Shown: positions 10,701-19,925, numbered from the stretch's first letter. The stretch: DNA of 28,893 bases from JBCBSS01 sp039819065 (GCA_039819065.1 JBCBSS010000103.1:1-28893); one strand, 5' to 3'. Notes: generated by a model not told the origin, from the letters alone. Translations and numbers: made by a program.

Positions 10701-13700
10701 GTGAGGCCGGTAATCCACTCCTGAACTGGCATTGGCACCATCTGCATCTCCATCGGCCATGATGCGATCTACAGATGGCAAGCTCGACCCAGGCCTCATG
10801 TGGTGATACACACCACCGCCTATCCCATAGAGTAGTAAACTGGGCGGGAAGAAGCTCAAACCGCTACTGCCAAAGGTGACCATACCTTCCACATACCAAT
10901 AGCTGAAATAGTCAGGTGTATTGAAGCTGGCATCGGGCCTGCTTTTGTAAGTACCGAACTCTGCCTTGAATCGCGCACCAATGCCCGCAGGAAGTTCTAC
11001 ATTCAAGGCACCTCGTACGCCTTTGGCAGACGCTTCCTTGTAGAATTCAAGATAGCCTTCCAAGGTAATGGCACTGGTCTCGACCTCCAGATGTATAGCA
11101 TCAAGGTCGACTCCGGTAAGCTTGAGTCGTTTCTTGCCCGAGGACTTAGTGACAATGGCTGCTTCAAGCACTATTTCTGCCTTGGCAGAAAAGCCACTAT
11201 TGTCTCCGGCTAGGGTAAGCGTCGGCACAATGGTCAATGTTGGGTTAAACCCATTCAGGCCCAACTCCAGCGTATCCAACCCGATGGGAAAGCCTGACAT
11301 GCTTTTTTGCGGGCTGGCCAATGAATAACGGAAGTCGCGATCATCAAAACCTGCGTCGCTATTAAAGCGCAAATGTTCTACCGTAATGCCTGGCATGTTC
11401 AGATTGAGTGCGTCATTCCTGGCGGATTCGCCATCATTAGGTTGATTTTCACTGGAAATGCTCAATGAGCCATTCAAGTCTACGCCAATGAAATTGTCGC
11501 TGCCCAACCTAAGCTCGAAAGTAGACGTGGGCTCTATATTGACATCGGCAATCCACGCTTCAAATGAGAGGTCTTCCTTCGGGCTCACCACAAACTTAAA
11601 TGCGGTTTCACCTGAAGATTGGTCAACAGCAGCAGTGTATTCGAGGTATTCCCTTTCACCTGTAATGGGGACACCAAACTTACCGGCTAGACCAGCACTA
11701 GTAAACTCGCTCTGCACAATATCCACAAAGAAGCGATCTATTGAGAATGAGAACCCTTCTACGTGCCCGTCTTCTTCCCAGGTGATGAGATTATCGACTG
11801 AGAACGAGGCAGTGAAACCGCTATTGTCTTTGATCAGGTTGCTTATCCCTGCGCTGATGCGCTCACGGTTGGCATTACTCACATAGCCTGGTGTACGCAT
11901 ATGGAGGCGTTTGAGCCAGAATCCGGTCCACGTATTTCTTAACCGGGCTTCCTCGCTTTCCAAAGTTGGACTGATGTAGTTGTCAGGTAAATTAGCCTCA
12001 AACTCCGGTGGGTTTTCTATATCAGAACAATCCAACCACGCTTCTTCGACCACAAAAGCATAACCTTTCAGTGCATTGACCGGAAACTGGAATGGGTCCA
12101 TGTCAATTCTGGCCATCAGGTTGGTACCACGACAAGCTTTGAAATTCATTCTGGCTACCACTTGCCCTTCTCCCGGCGTACCATCTGGTGTATCTGGCAC
12201 CATCACGTCGCGAGCGAATTTGTGCTCGGCGGCTAAATTCAGGCATTTGAAACCGTTACAATCCCAATTAAAATAGGAATACGAAGTACTGTCGTTCATG
12301 TCCTCAGCACTTTCAAGGCCTTTGAAGGAGAACTGTGAGCCATTGCGTATGGCGAAAGTGTGATCAGTAGGAATGAAAGCCACTCCTTCCCTCCCAAAAC
12401 CATCTGGTGAAAAACAAAAGTCACCGATACCGGCCGAGAAGAAATGGGTTTCGTCAAACAGGTTGAGATCAATATTGGCCACAGCTTGGAGCGCCGCTCT
12501 TTCAGGTGTAAATGACATTTCGAGAACGGCTATGGTAAACTGCTTGCCCTCGATTTCTTTGTCTATGCCAATGGGCATGCCGATAGCACGGTTCCCCGTA
12601 AAGCCACTCACCAATCTCTCTCCTATGCTTAAGTACTCTTCCAGCTCATCAGCCGTAGATTCGTTCATACCCAAGGCAGTAACGCCATCGTTTACGGTAG
12701 AAGTGTAGGGAAACTCCTGTTCTTCTTTGGCTTCTACTGTTCCTGAGAAAATCTGGTCGTCGCTGTTGAACTTAATATTCTCAAACTCAACCAGCACCTT
12801 TAGGTTGAGGAAACTCACATTGACCTCTCCTACTCCGGTGAACTTGTCCACGCTGCTGGAAGTTACCTCTGTCACTTCCATATCAAAGAGACCGATCTTG
12901 AGCATTTTACCTGCACTAAGACTGGCTATTGCCGTTCTGTTAGTGATTTCGGGCGCTTCGCAGCCAGAAACGCAAGCACCACTTGCTACTTCTTCGCCAC
13001 TTCCTGTACCTATCTTGAAGTGCCAGACAGGGCTAATGCTTTGCGGTTCAGAGGCAAGGTCATTAGGGTCAGAAAGCCATTTAACGCGCCAGTAATAAAT
13101 ACCTTCGGCCGTTAATGTAGTATCAAAAACAATGGTCTTGTATAGCGCGTCGGATATGGCAGATGGATCAGTAGTAAGCTCTAAACCATTAATTCTGTCA
13201 TTCTTAGAAAACAGAATGCGCTCAAACGATTCTGACCTGGACACTTCGAGTACCCACCTTTCGTCTATGGCTCCATTGAACATGTAAATCAACGAATCTC
13301 TGCCACTCACCTGCGTCACAGCAAATTCTGGTATGAGTTTCTCAGGTGCGTCAGCCGATAGCCATTGTAATTTAAAGTTTCCCGGTGGAATGGTACTGCC
13401 AGAAGCTGGTTGTTGCAAAGTCGGAGGCGACATGCCCACATGAAAACTCACAGGAGAAACGGCACCATCAAGTACCTCTCCGTCAAGCAGTTCCATGGTA
13501 CCGTCGAATGCCCAGGTATAGCGTTTACCTCTGCGAAAGTCATGCGCTTCGGCTTGGTTATTCTTGTAAACGGGTAAGTGCTGAGATTGCTCCTCTGTCA
13601 GATCTGAGAAAAGCAATCGGCGCTGTGTATCATGAGGGCCATCGGGCCATCGATTTCTGCTGCGCCTCTCATCCACATTGCCCATAACGCCATCGTTTTC

Positions 13701-14876
13701 TTCTGAGAGGGTGAAATCTCCTTCGAAAACGCGGTAGCCATCACTGTAGGGTGTAAACTTGATCACAAATGGGAAGAAATCGAAAGGGATGTAATCGCCG
13801 TCTTTTGGATACTCCGGTTCAAACTGAAAGCCGGTTGATCCACTTTCTACATAGTTGAAATGGCATACCACACTGGCTCCGTTGTTTCTGAATTGTACCT
13901 CGTTTTCGGGATCATAAGCGATTACCTGAAAGGCATATGATTTACCTGGTTCCAGGAATTCTTCTGCCAAAGCCAGGTTGAAGGCCTGGTCATCAATATC
14001 ATCTCTCTCAAAAAGGAAAGGAGATGTAGCACTGTTCATAACATCGTTTGGATTACGACCCGGTGGGTCGATCTCTACCATTCTCACCTTGAATAATACA
14101 CCTTCATAACCCATGTCTGGCGGAGCGAAAAGCCATTGCATGGTCAAGTCTGTTAAATCTTCGCTGATGAAAGCACCGCACTCCGGGAAAACAATATCAG
14201 GTGGGTTAGCAAAAGTGACTTCAAAGTCAGTACAACCCATCAGCAGTTCCGGTTGATCAGATAATGCCTTACCAGGGATTTCACAGTCAAAAGCGCGTAG
14301 ACAAAGGGTGTAGGTACCTTCGGGCAGCGCCTGGTCCCCTCTAATTTGATCCAGGCTTACACCGGAGACCCTTAAATGGTTCGGATCAAAAAGCTCTTCC
14401 AGATCCATACCACTGAGTTGGTTGACTCCTGGTTCTATGATAATGCAATTCGTAGGCAGGTTATTCGGGTCTGTTTCTATTTTAATACCACGTTCATCGT
14501 TGGTCAAACTTCCGCTCAGAATAATCTTAAAAGTAGAAGAGGTATTGTTGGTAACATCGATGAAAATGCGCGACTCGAAATCGGAGTAATCAGAAAGCCT
14601 GAGCGGGTATGGTCTGGCCACATTTACCCTCAATTCTAGAGGAAACTGTGCCAGGGAAACATGGGCTATGAAGAGCAGGAAGAGCAATGTACCTAGCGTT
14701 TTCCAGGCTCTACCTTCGCCACCATTAGTATCCTCGCCATTGTTGGTGTTGTCACCAACAACACTCGTTATGTGGCTGATGATAGCACCACGCCGCGGCG
14801 AACGACTTACAAAAATTGGTGAAGTCAATCTCCTTAACCTACTGACTATATGATCATTATGATTAAATAAACTCAT
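7758..14876 (-). CDS. Giant exported beta-rich protein, TANFOR-like N-terminus (2372 aa)
   Basis: The ATG at 14876 lies 2 bp after the stop of the preceding gene, which supports this start; no other in-frame ATG occurs before residue 157. Residues 1-57 are an unusual arginine-rich then Asn/Gly-rich extension, followed by a signal peptide core (TLGTLLFLLFIAHVSLAQ, cleavage near 76). Residues about 77-222 (FPLELRVNVARPYPLRLSDY ... LPEGTYTLCLRAFD) resemble, from memory, the TANFOR-type N-terminus of large Bacteroidota surface proteins. About 225-345 and 470-625 look like FN3-type modules (GKSYAFQVIAYD, GIYYWRVKW). About 640-1900 is a long alternating beta-strand region with no family I recognise, including an RRRR run near 1680. 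The last 400 residues are Tyr/Asn-rich. No catalytic motif or type IX sorting domain is visible. Probably a surface-exposed structural, adhesive or assembly protein; function unknown. Confidence 0.92.
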   Translation of the reverse strand: MSLFNHNDHIVSRLRRLTSPIFVSRSPRRGAIISHITSVVGDNTNNGEDTNGGEGRAWKTLGTLLFLLFIAHVSLAQFPLELRVNVARPYPLRLSDYSDFESRIFIDVTNNTSSTFKIILSGSLTNDERGIKIETDPNNLPTNCIIIEPGVNQLSGMDLEELFDPNHLRVSGVSLDQIRGDQALPEGTYTLCLRAFDCEIPGKALSDQPELLMGCTDFEVTFANPPDIVFPECGAFISEDLTDLTMQWLFAPPDMGYEGVLFKVRMVEIDPPGRNPNDVMNSATSPFLFERDDIDDQAFNLALAEEFLEPGKSYAFQVIAYDPENEVQFRNNGASVVCHFNYVESGSTGFQFEPEYPKDGDYIPFDFFPFVIKFTPYSDGYRVFEGDFTLSEENDGVMGNVDERRSRNRWPDGPHDTQRRLLFSDLTEEQSQHLPVYKNNQAEAHDFRRGKRYTWAFDGTMELLDGEVLDGAVSPVSFHVGMSPPTLQQPASGSTIPPGNFKLQWLSADAPEKLIPEFAVTQVSGRDSLIYMFNGAIDERWVLEVSRSESFERILFSKNDRINGLELTTDPSAISDALYKTIVFDTTLTAEGIYYWRVKWLSDPNDLASEPQSISPVWHFKIGTGSGEEVASGACVSGCEAPEITNRTAIASLSAGKMLKIGLFDMEVTEVTSSSVDKFTGVGEVNVSFLNLKVLVEFENIKFNSDDQIFSGTVEAKEEQEFPYTSTVNDGVTALGMNESTADELEEYLSIGERLVSGFTGNRAIGMPIGIDKEIEGKQFTIAVLEMSFTPERAALQAVANIDLNLFDETHFFSAGIGDFCFSPDGFGREGVAFIPTDHTFAIRNGSQFSFKGLESAEDMNDSTSYSYFNWDCNGFKCLNLAAEHKFARDVMVPDTPDGTPGEGQVVARMNFKACRGTNLMARIDMDPFQFPVNALKGYAFVVEEAWLDCSDIENPPEFEANLPDNYISPTLESEEARLRNTWTGFWLKRLHMRTPGYVSNANRERISAGISNLIKDNSGFTASFSVDNLITWEEDGHVEGFSFSIDRFFVDIVQSEFTSAGLAGKFGVPITGEREYLEYTAAVDQSSGETAFKFVVSPKEDLSFEAWIADVNIEPTSTFELRLGSDNFIGVDLNGSLSISSENQPNDGESARNDALNLNMPGITVEHLRFNSDAGFDDRDFRYSLASPQKSMSGFPIGLDTLELGLNGFNPTLTIVPTLTLAGDNSGFSAKAEIVLEAAIVTKSSGKKRLKLTGVDLDAIHLEVETSAITLEGYLEFYKEASAKGVRGALNVELPAGIGARFKAEFGTYKSRPDASFNTPDYFSYWYVEGMVTFGSSGLSFFPPSLLLYGIGGGVYHHMRPGSSLPSVDRIMADGDADGANASSGVDYRPHYDTRLGLKFMALFGSDGQGKAYNFDVTLEANFSHSGGLTYMGFKGNVRVFSEGVPSTANTPIMGYVEVNYRKPAGGQKTVDGQIFITVNIYDILVGTGEIENVPEGYKGRTDQAFVMADFYAGPDQWYYHMGSPDNRAGLSLQIPGLKKSLMKLESYLMIGHGIPSTLPRPSEKFLEIFLGTNNERFRASNSDKLSELRDGSLARSPLSEVTYNQARGFAFGSSFETGLSLNPRPFYLDIDMAMGFDVNVTKDPGRVCKESGLAPGVNDWYATGQFYMALQGDFGIRVRLFRRRRELSIFKMGAGMLLRGGLPNPAWAEGRARIRYAVLNGLIKGSFSFKVNIGNKCTPQSGSPLDDIQVIQDLQPSGSNDVSVFTNMSAAFAIPVNEVLEIPQEDDIDGEPLPPQRIMPFIESWTLKEVSSGFEVSCRDWTFAEENTVADMETAVVLKGRTQYTQRITLKAREYFPNGTEVLIDWEEYKDANFTTADAPDHLTDDNIVFTYPFKNQNYFLKGETQGDMGYVQLGKADDNNFDTYNSEFNEHVYIARFFKLGSETTIDVPIQLNNGRTTVAYDVSQLENDTHYTVQLLKIETEREADLIGASGIGDVTVSDVVRDATEKRFEQRYENLIAGSVGTVQVRKKALPGPTVRNPREHVLYYYHFKTDQHNTLNQKVSGLQPGKSYSRFLNIESFTLEFDEQTNFDWLDGRGFTDPSGTRIFDELVDIQFKQLGGEFSNNSYPVNYYYRNKIQTNINAPTANIIAIINRHYLPDMTMPYYYSYDNYVKFSSDSPFRGPLSEMELDRAHNPPEETSSSSRPIASADSGLGIPLPGIGLPEGIELPVVKVKHQLSTPGIVNFSRFKSSLGGYLSEELGGRSIFMSPSNPRYHNPNYYYNQYKNRYGEDFVVRGRTVSHYLARFHQQQYYDLIGILFRSNEQMLYPNTSFDPNRHSFIMQYRYPAPNRIPTMVDGTHRRITFTHTGN
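14740..14761 (-). other. Strong hairpin within the 5' coding part of the giant gene
   Basis: On the transcript strand a 9-bp perfect stem (TTGTTGGTG / CACCAACAA) encloses the 4-nt loop ACAA. It falls at about codons 39-46 of the giant gene, inside the extension that precedes the signal peptide core. There is no T-run after it, so it is not a typical terminator. It could slow ribosomes before signal peptide emergence, or simply be a by-product of the Asn/Thr/Gly-rich coding repeat. Confidence 0.35.
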
Positions 14877-14878
14877 GA

Positions 14879-16567
14879 TTAAAAGGCGTAACTATAGTTG
14901 ATACTTCCTAAGAATTCTGTAAAATCGCTTACCCGTGTATTGGACGAGATTCTTCTAATCAGATTGGCATTGAAACCCAGCGTATGCTTCTCAATCGGTG
15001 TCAGGCTGATGCGCGACCCGAATCGTAGCGTGTTACCTCCTTTTTGGTCATCCAATTGTGTAGAGAAATAAGCCCCTGACAAGCCCAATGATAGTTTGTC
15101 ACTCATCAACTTTTTACTGGCACTTGCTCTCACCCCTATTCTACTGGAACTGATCCCGGAGCCTTGGAAGTCATTATAGTTGGCTCCAACACGCCAGCTC
15201 AACTTGGTGTCTTTATTCCTGAATCGAAGTGTAAGTGACGGCGTAATGGACCTGCTATCGTTGTCCCTGAAGGTTTCATTGGCTTGGTTCTGGCCAAATG
15301 ACTGGTGGTAGGCGGATAAGTTGATCGTATACTTTCGGACCTTGGTGCCAAAGCTGTAATTAGCATTGGCGGTGATGCTGTTCGAAAACTGTTCCAATTC
15401 TAAAGAGTCGATGGCATCTCTTTGGACTAAATCAATCCTTCTCCGATTGATCTGAAAGTTGGTCAATGAGGTAGAAACTGAAAACCTGGAGCTGGCTGAG
15501 TAGTTGACCCGCAGCGCATTGATCAACCGGTTAGTCTGATTGTTTTTGTCATCAAACAGGTTATTGCGCTGCCAACCTACCCTACCTGCTATGCGCAGCT
15601 TTCTATTGAACATAGACCAGCTTGGTGAGACAGTAATGTTCTCCAGATCATTATTGAAAAAGTAGGCACCCATGGTCTGGAAATCAGGATCAATGCGCTC
15701 GTATTGTGTTTTGAGGCTTAGTTGTCCCAGTTTGAAAGCCAGAGAGGCCTTTCCAGCTCTTAAGAATTGTGTAGAATAATTTACCTCAAGCAGGTTATCA
15801 ATCAGGCCAGCCAGCGGAATATCCTCGCGAGGTGGGCCATTGGCAAACAGGTTGCTGGTCCACCCGCTGATGGCGAAGTCTACGCTCAGGGTGACTTTTT
15901 GAAGGATTCTTTGCCTGGCTTTTATACCAAGCGCTACATTCTCTTGTGGATTGACTGCTGCACTATCTACCGGTCTTTCGATAGAATTGGCAATGTCCCA
16001 GCCCTTGAAAACGATCAGGTCAACATAATTGGTTGATTTGCCATAACCTACTTTGACTGAATAACCTCGCCTTAAGTAGGTCGGTTGTACCTGGTTGAAG
16101 TTGAGTGTATCTTCTTCTATGGGCCTTAGCAAGCGACCATACATAGCGCCCAATCGCCAATTTCCTGGGTTCGCTTCTGCTCCTACTCCATTGAAAATAT
16201 GTCCATTTAAAGTGTATTGTGAGAATGAGAGATTACGATAGCCCAAATGCACCGTCAACCATTTGTAGTAAGGACTCACTCCGAATTGGTTGAATGGTTG
16301 CCGAAAATCCTGTTGCTTTTGGCTAACCACAAAATTGAATGGAAGGGTCAGCCCATAGATACTCAGTGTTGGGCTGCCCGATAATGTCCAGAAAAATGGA
16401 TCTCTTGATCTTATATCTCGATTAGACTCGTAGAAATTCATGTTGGCATTGATACTGCCCGAAAGCCGCACTGGCTTTTGCCCCTTCAGATTACCAATAT
16501 TCTGTGCTTGGGTTTCCCAGCACATCATGAAAGCTACCAGAGCGATTATTTTGGCTAAGGATTTCAT
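14879..16567 (-). CDS. Outer-membrane beta-barrel protein (family not identified)
   Basis: 562 residues. The start MKSLAKIIALVAFMMCWETQAQ is a Sec signal peptide with likely cleavage after residue 21. The mature protein is an alternating amphipathic beta pattern with many aromatic-ended strands (YYKWLTVHLGYRNLSFSQY, WRLGAMYGRLLRPI, YSVKVGYGKSTNYVDLIVFK, LSWRVGANYNDF). It ends in FLGSINYSYAF, with the terminal Phe typical of Bam-inserted barrels. About 18-24 strands seem possible, but I cannot count them reliably. It lacks a TonB plug and does not resemble PorP/SprF in length. The start overlaps the stop of the upstream TIG/NHL gene (ATGA), and the giant gene starts 2 bp after its stop, so translation is probably coupled. 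The context suggests an outer-membrane anchor or conduit for the neighbouring exported proteins (inference). Confidence 0.9.
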   Translation of the reverse strand: MKSLAKIIALVAFMMCWETQAQNIGNLKGQKPVRLSGSINANMNFYESNRDIRSRDPFFWTLSGSPTLSIYGLTLPFNFVVSQKQQDFRQPFNQFGVSPYYKWLTVHLGYRNLSFSQYTLNGHIFNGVGAEANPGNWRLGAMYGRLLRPIEEDTLNFNQVQPTYLRRGYSVKVGYGKSTNYVDLIVFKGWDIANSIERPVDSAAVNPQENVALGIKARQRILQKVTLSVDFAISGWTSNLFANGPPREDIPLAGLIDNLLEVNYSTQFLRAGKASLAFKLGQLSLKTQYERIDPDFQTMGAYFFNNDLENITVSPSWSMFNRKLRIAGRVGWQRNNLFDDKNNQTNRLINALRVNYSASSRFSVSTSLTNFQINRRRIDLVQRDAIDSLELEQFSNSITANANYSFGTKVRKYTINLSAYHQSFGQNQANETFRDNDSRSITPSLTLRFRNKDTKLSWRVGANYNDFQGSGISSSRIGVRASASKKLMSDKLSLGLSGAYFSTQLDDQKGGNTLRFGSRISLTPIEKHTLGFNANLIRRISSNTRVSDFTEFLGSINYSYAF

Positions 16568-19500
16568 GGGTTGAGGTCAATTTTACGGATGAAATTGTTG
16601 GTGAAGTCGCATATCCACAGTTCATTGTCAGAAGCAATGTGAATACCTGTGGGGAAGTTGAATTGCGCTTGATCTCCCGCACCATCTTGCAACCCTGAAG
16701 CGCCCGTACCTGCTATTGTAGTGGTTATACCTCCTTCAATTTTGCGAATGCTGTGATTACCTCCATCGGCTATGTATATGGCTCCCTGGCTATCTGTTTG
16801 CAAGTCGTACGGTAAGTTAAACTGTGCAAACCCGCCGGTTCCGTCTACAAATCCACTGCCTTGGAATCCAGCCTCCGTAAGCAGGAAGTTACTGGCCGTA
16901 AGCATACGTCGAATACTGTGGTTCAAGGCATCGGCAATGAGCAGGTCGCCACTGTTATTGATAGCAATACCAATCGGATTGTTCAATTGGGATTGTGAAC
17001 TGAAACCATCATTGAATCCCGGTGTGCCATTACCTGCTACAGTAATTACTTGGCCAGTTTGTAAGTCCAACCTTCTGATGGCATGATTGGCAAAGTCTGA
17101 GATATACAACAGGTTTCCATTAATGGCAATGTCTATAGGTTGGTTGAACTGGGCCTGTTGCAGCGCCAAACCATTAGCAAAACCAGCCTGGCCTATACCT
17201 GCCAAGGTGGAGACATTACCATTCGTATCTATTATTCTAATGACATGATTATTGACATCCGCTACATAGACATTACCTTGCCCATCTCTATCCAGCCCAC
17301 CTGGTGAGTCAAACTGTGCTTGTGCCGCTGGCCCGTTGGTAAAACCAGCCGCTCCAGTACCGGCAAAGACTGTTACATTTCCGAGTTGATCAATGCGTTT
17401 GATCTGATGGTTCTGGGTATCACTGAATAAAAAGTTGCCGTTGCCGTCGCTGATAATTTGCAATGGGGCTCCAACGCCTTCATTTGGCCCGGCAATAGAA
17501 CTGACTAGCACAGAAGGCACTTCTACCGTAAACACTGGTCCATCGGCTGTCTTGTTATTGGCAGTGGTGGTGACTGAAACAATACCGGTGGTGGCGCCTA
17601 CAGGTACTGTGAAAGTAATGAGGTTTTCGTCAACAGAATTGGTTTGGACAATTTGCCCATTGAGACGTACTTCAACATCTACGAAGGTAAGTCCGAAGTT
17701 GCTGCCGTTAATACTGACGTCTGTGCCTACCGGTCCACTGGTAGGTGAAATACTGGTGATAACCGGGCAATCGTTGTCTACGGTAAATATTGGCCCAGTG
17801 GCACTTAGTCCCGTCACCAGTGACTGAACAACTACTGCGCCTGTAGTGGCATTGGCCGGTACAACCGCTTCTATTTGGCCATTGTTGATGCTATTGATAA
17901 CAGTCACTTCGCCATTGAACGTCACTTCAATTTGTGAGGCTACATTGCCAAAGTTATCTCCTAATATGGTCACCACTGTGCCTGGAGGGCCTGTGGTCGG
18001 GTTGATCGATTGAATAACCGGAGGAATCTGAACTGTAAAGATGGGTCCGGTGGCAGTTAAGCCCGTCACTGTAGAGCGCATCGCCACAGCGCCGGTGGAA
18101 GCATTATTAGGCACTACCGCCCGAATTTGCGTGTTGTTGATGCTATTGATAGTGGCTGTTTCGCCATTGAAAGTCACCTCTACCTGAGCGGCCACAGTAC
18201 CAAAGTTGTTACCTGCTATCGTGACCACCGTACCTACAGGGCCAGCGGTTGGGGAAATTGACTGAATGGATGGTGGTACCTGTACGGTAAAGGTAGGACC
18301 ATTGGCGCTCAAACCGGTCACCAACGACCTGACAGCGACTATTCCGGTGGTGGCACTGTTTGGCACCACAGCTTGTATCTCGGTGTTGTTGATGCTGTTG
18401 ATAGTGGCCGCTTCACCATTGAAGGTCACTTCGATTTCAGACGCTTCGGTTCCGAAATTACTTCCGCTAATGGTCACTACTGTACCTACCGGCCCGGCCG
18501 TTGGAGCAATAGATTGAATTGACGGTGGGACTTGGACGGTAAAAGTTGGCCCGTTTGCTGAGAGGCCGGTTAGCAATGACCGAACCACCACGTTTCCTGT
18601 GGTAGCATTATTAGGAACAACCGCCTGTATCTGCGTATTGTTGATGCTATTGATGGTAGCCGCTGCACCGTTAAAGGTTACTTCTATGTCCGCAGCTTCT
18701 GCACCAAAGTTGTCTCCCTGAATGGTCACTACTGTGCCAATCGGTCCGGCCGTTGGCGAGATGGACTGAATAGAAGGCGGCACCTGTACGGTAAAGACAG
18801 GTCCATCGGCACTTAGTCCGGTAATCAGTGAGCGCACCGATACGATTCCGGTAGAAGCGCCTCCCGGTACTATGGCTTGTATCTCCGTATTGTTAATGCT
18901 ATTGATGGCGGCCACGAATCCATTGAAAGTGACGGCAATCTCAGCGGCTTCAACGCCAAAGTTGTCACCCTGGATGGTCACTACTGTTCCAACTGGCCCC
19001 TCTGAAGGGGATATGGATTGAATAACCGGAGGTCTATTCACGGTAAAGAGCGGCCCAATGATAATCTCACTTCCGTCTTCGATGCGTATGGCTCCGGTGG
19101 TTGAGCCTACTGGCACCGTCGTTTCAATGCTTGTGGGTGTAAGCACATTAGCGGTCGCCACAGTCTGATTGAAAAAGAGGGTGAACCCAGCACTCAACTG
19201 GTCAAAGTTCTGACCGGTAATGACAACTGGGTCACCCTCTTGGCCAGAAGAAGGGTTGGCCGATATAATCGCTATAGTTGGGTCGTCCAGAATGGCCAGG
19301 ATTGGCCCTCTGACCGTATCATTGCCATTGACCAGAGACACTTGACCTGTATTGGCATCGTTCGTAACGCGTGCACCTATGAGCCCCGGCGATTTCACTG
19401 TGTTTCCTAATTGTTGCGTATTGAGGAGCACCTGAAAATCCAATGGAAGTAAATCATAATTCTGACCGTGAATCATAATAGAGTCACCTCTAAAAACCGC

Positions 19501-19890
19501 TTCTGGTCTTACTGAGTCAATAGTTATGACAGGTGGAACAGGAGCGTCCAGCACAACGAAATCAGGGCCGATGGCTATACCCAAGGGATTTCTTATGGCT
19601 ACCGGCCCTGTACTGGCAGTATCCGGAACAATGAACTCAAGTTGTTCTGAGCTAAGTGAAATGATACTGGCCAAGCTACCGTTGATGAAAACGGAATCAG
19701 TATCGATATCCTGAAATCGTTCTCCATTCACCGTAATGGTATCTCCAGGGATACCCATGTCGGGTACCACATTGGCGATGGTGACTGTTTCGCCTCCGTC
19801 AGTGAAGATGTTTTCATCAACACAAGCAGAAAACCAGACACATAGTATAAGTAGTGCGCAGAGGCTCAGTATCAGGTTAAATAGTCTCAT
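16564..19890 (-). CDS. Lipoprotein with nine IPT/TIG domains and a C-terminal six-blade NHL propeller
   Basis: 1108 residues. The N-terminus MRLFNLILSLCALLILCVWF is followed by SAC at 21-23, a probable lipobox although Phe stands at -3 instead of Leu/Val/Ile. The first mature residues are C-V-D-E-N, acidic as in lipoproteins exported to the cell surface in this phylum. Nine Ig-like TIG domains follow (about 37-115, 120-202, 205-285, then five near-identical 84-residue units from 288 to 707, and one at 709-795). Each has the pattern ISP-x-x-GPxGTxVTIxGxNFG and ends in TGxVxVRS. From about 800 come six NHL repeats (signatures DTQNHQIKRI, DVNNHVIRII, DFANHAIRRL, DALNHSIRRM, DGGNHSIRKI, DFTNNFIRKI), which should close one six-blade beta-propeller. 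A long stalk with a propeller head suits ligand or partner binding at the cell surface. Confidence 0.94.
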   Translation of the reverse strand: MRLFNLILSLCALLILCVWFSACVDENIFTDGGETVTIANVVPDMGIPGDTITVNGERFQDIDTDSVFINGSLASIISLSSEQLEFIVPDTASTGPVAIRNPLGIAIGPDFVVLDAPVPPVITIDSVRPEAVFRGDSIMIHGQNYDLLPLDFQVLLNTQQLGNTVKSPGLIGARVTNDANTGQVSLVNGNDTVRGPILAILDDPTIAIISANPSSGQEGDPVVITGQNFDQLSAGFTLFFNQTVATANVLTPTSIETTVPVGSTTGAIRIEDGSEIIIGPLFTVNRPPVIQSISPSEGPVGTVVTIQGDNFGVEAAEIAVTFNGFVAAINSINNTEIQAIVPGGASTGIVSVRSLITGLSADGPVFTVQVPPSIQSISPTAGPIGTVVTIQGDNFGAEAADIEVTFNGAAATINSINNTQIQAVVPNNATTGNVVVRSLLTGLSANGPTFTVQVPPSIQSIAPTAGPVGTVVTISGSNFGTEASEIEVTFNGEAATINSINNTEIQAVVPNSATTGIVAVRSLVTGLSANGPTFTVQVPPSIQSISPTAGPVGTVVTIAGNNFGTVAAQVEVTFNGETATINSINNTQIRAVVPNNASTGAVAMRSTVTGLTATGPIFTVQIPPVIQSINPTTGPPGTVVTILGDNFGNVASQIEVTFNGEVTVINSINNGQIEAVVPANATTGAVVVQSLVTGLSATGPIFTVDNDCPVITSISPTSGPVGTDVSINGSNFGLTFVDVEVRLNGQIVQTNSVDENLITFTVPVGATTGIVSVTTTANNKTADGPVFTVEVPSVLVSSIAGPNEGVGAPLQIISDGNGNFLFSDTQNHQIKRIDQLGNVTVFAGTGAAGFTNGPAAQAQFDSPGGLDRDGQGNVYVADVNNHVIRIIDTNGNVSTLAGIGQAGFANGLALQQAQFNQPIDIAINGNLLYISDFANHAIRRLDLQTGQVITVAGNGTPGFNDGFSSQSQLNNPIGIAINNSGDLLIADALNHSIRRMLTASNFLLTEAGFQGSGFVDGTGGFAQFNLPYDLQTDSQGAIYIADGGNHSIRKIEGGITTTIAGTGASGLQDGAGDQAQFNFPTGIHIASDNELWICDFTNNFIRKIDLNP
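17762..19026 (-). repeat. Tandem 252-bp coding repeats (five TIG units)
   Basis: Five consecutive TIG-encoding units keep an exact 252-bp period. The junction word TGAA(T) that follows GATT/GACT on the plus strand occurs at 18011, 18263, 18515, 18767 and 19019. The next unit (ninth TIG) is 255 bp away. Units are highly similar at DNA level (shared stretches such as GGTCACTACTGTGCC-like segments) but not identical, so the array arose by tandem duplication and has since diverged. Confidence 0.9.
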
Positions 19891-19925
19891 AGTACCATTT
19901 CACTTGAAGCTTTGTTGTATGGTGT

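Noticed and set aside
12727..13095. Plus-strand open frames of 80-140 codons throughout 7512-13700.
   Set aside because: They lie opposite a continuous 2372-codon gene, have no recognisable motifs, and overlap one another; they are shadows.
7758..14876. The giant protein could be SprA, the type IX secretion translocon, which has a similar length (about 2400 residues).
   Set aside because: The sequence shows a TANFOR/FN3-like N-terminus and no SprA words I know, and the neighbours (NHL lipoprotein, FN3 protein) differ from the usual ruvA-sprA context.
17762..19026. Regular 252-bp repeats as a CRISPR or non-coding satellite.
   Set aside because: They are in frame, encode 84-residue TIG domains, and diverge mostly as coding sequence does.
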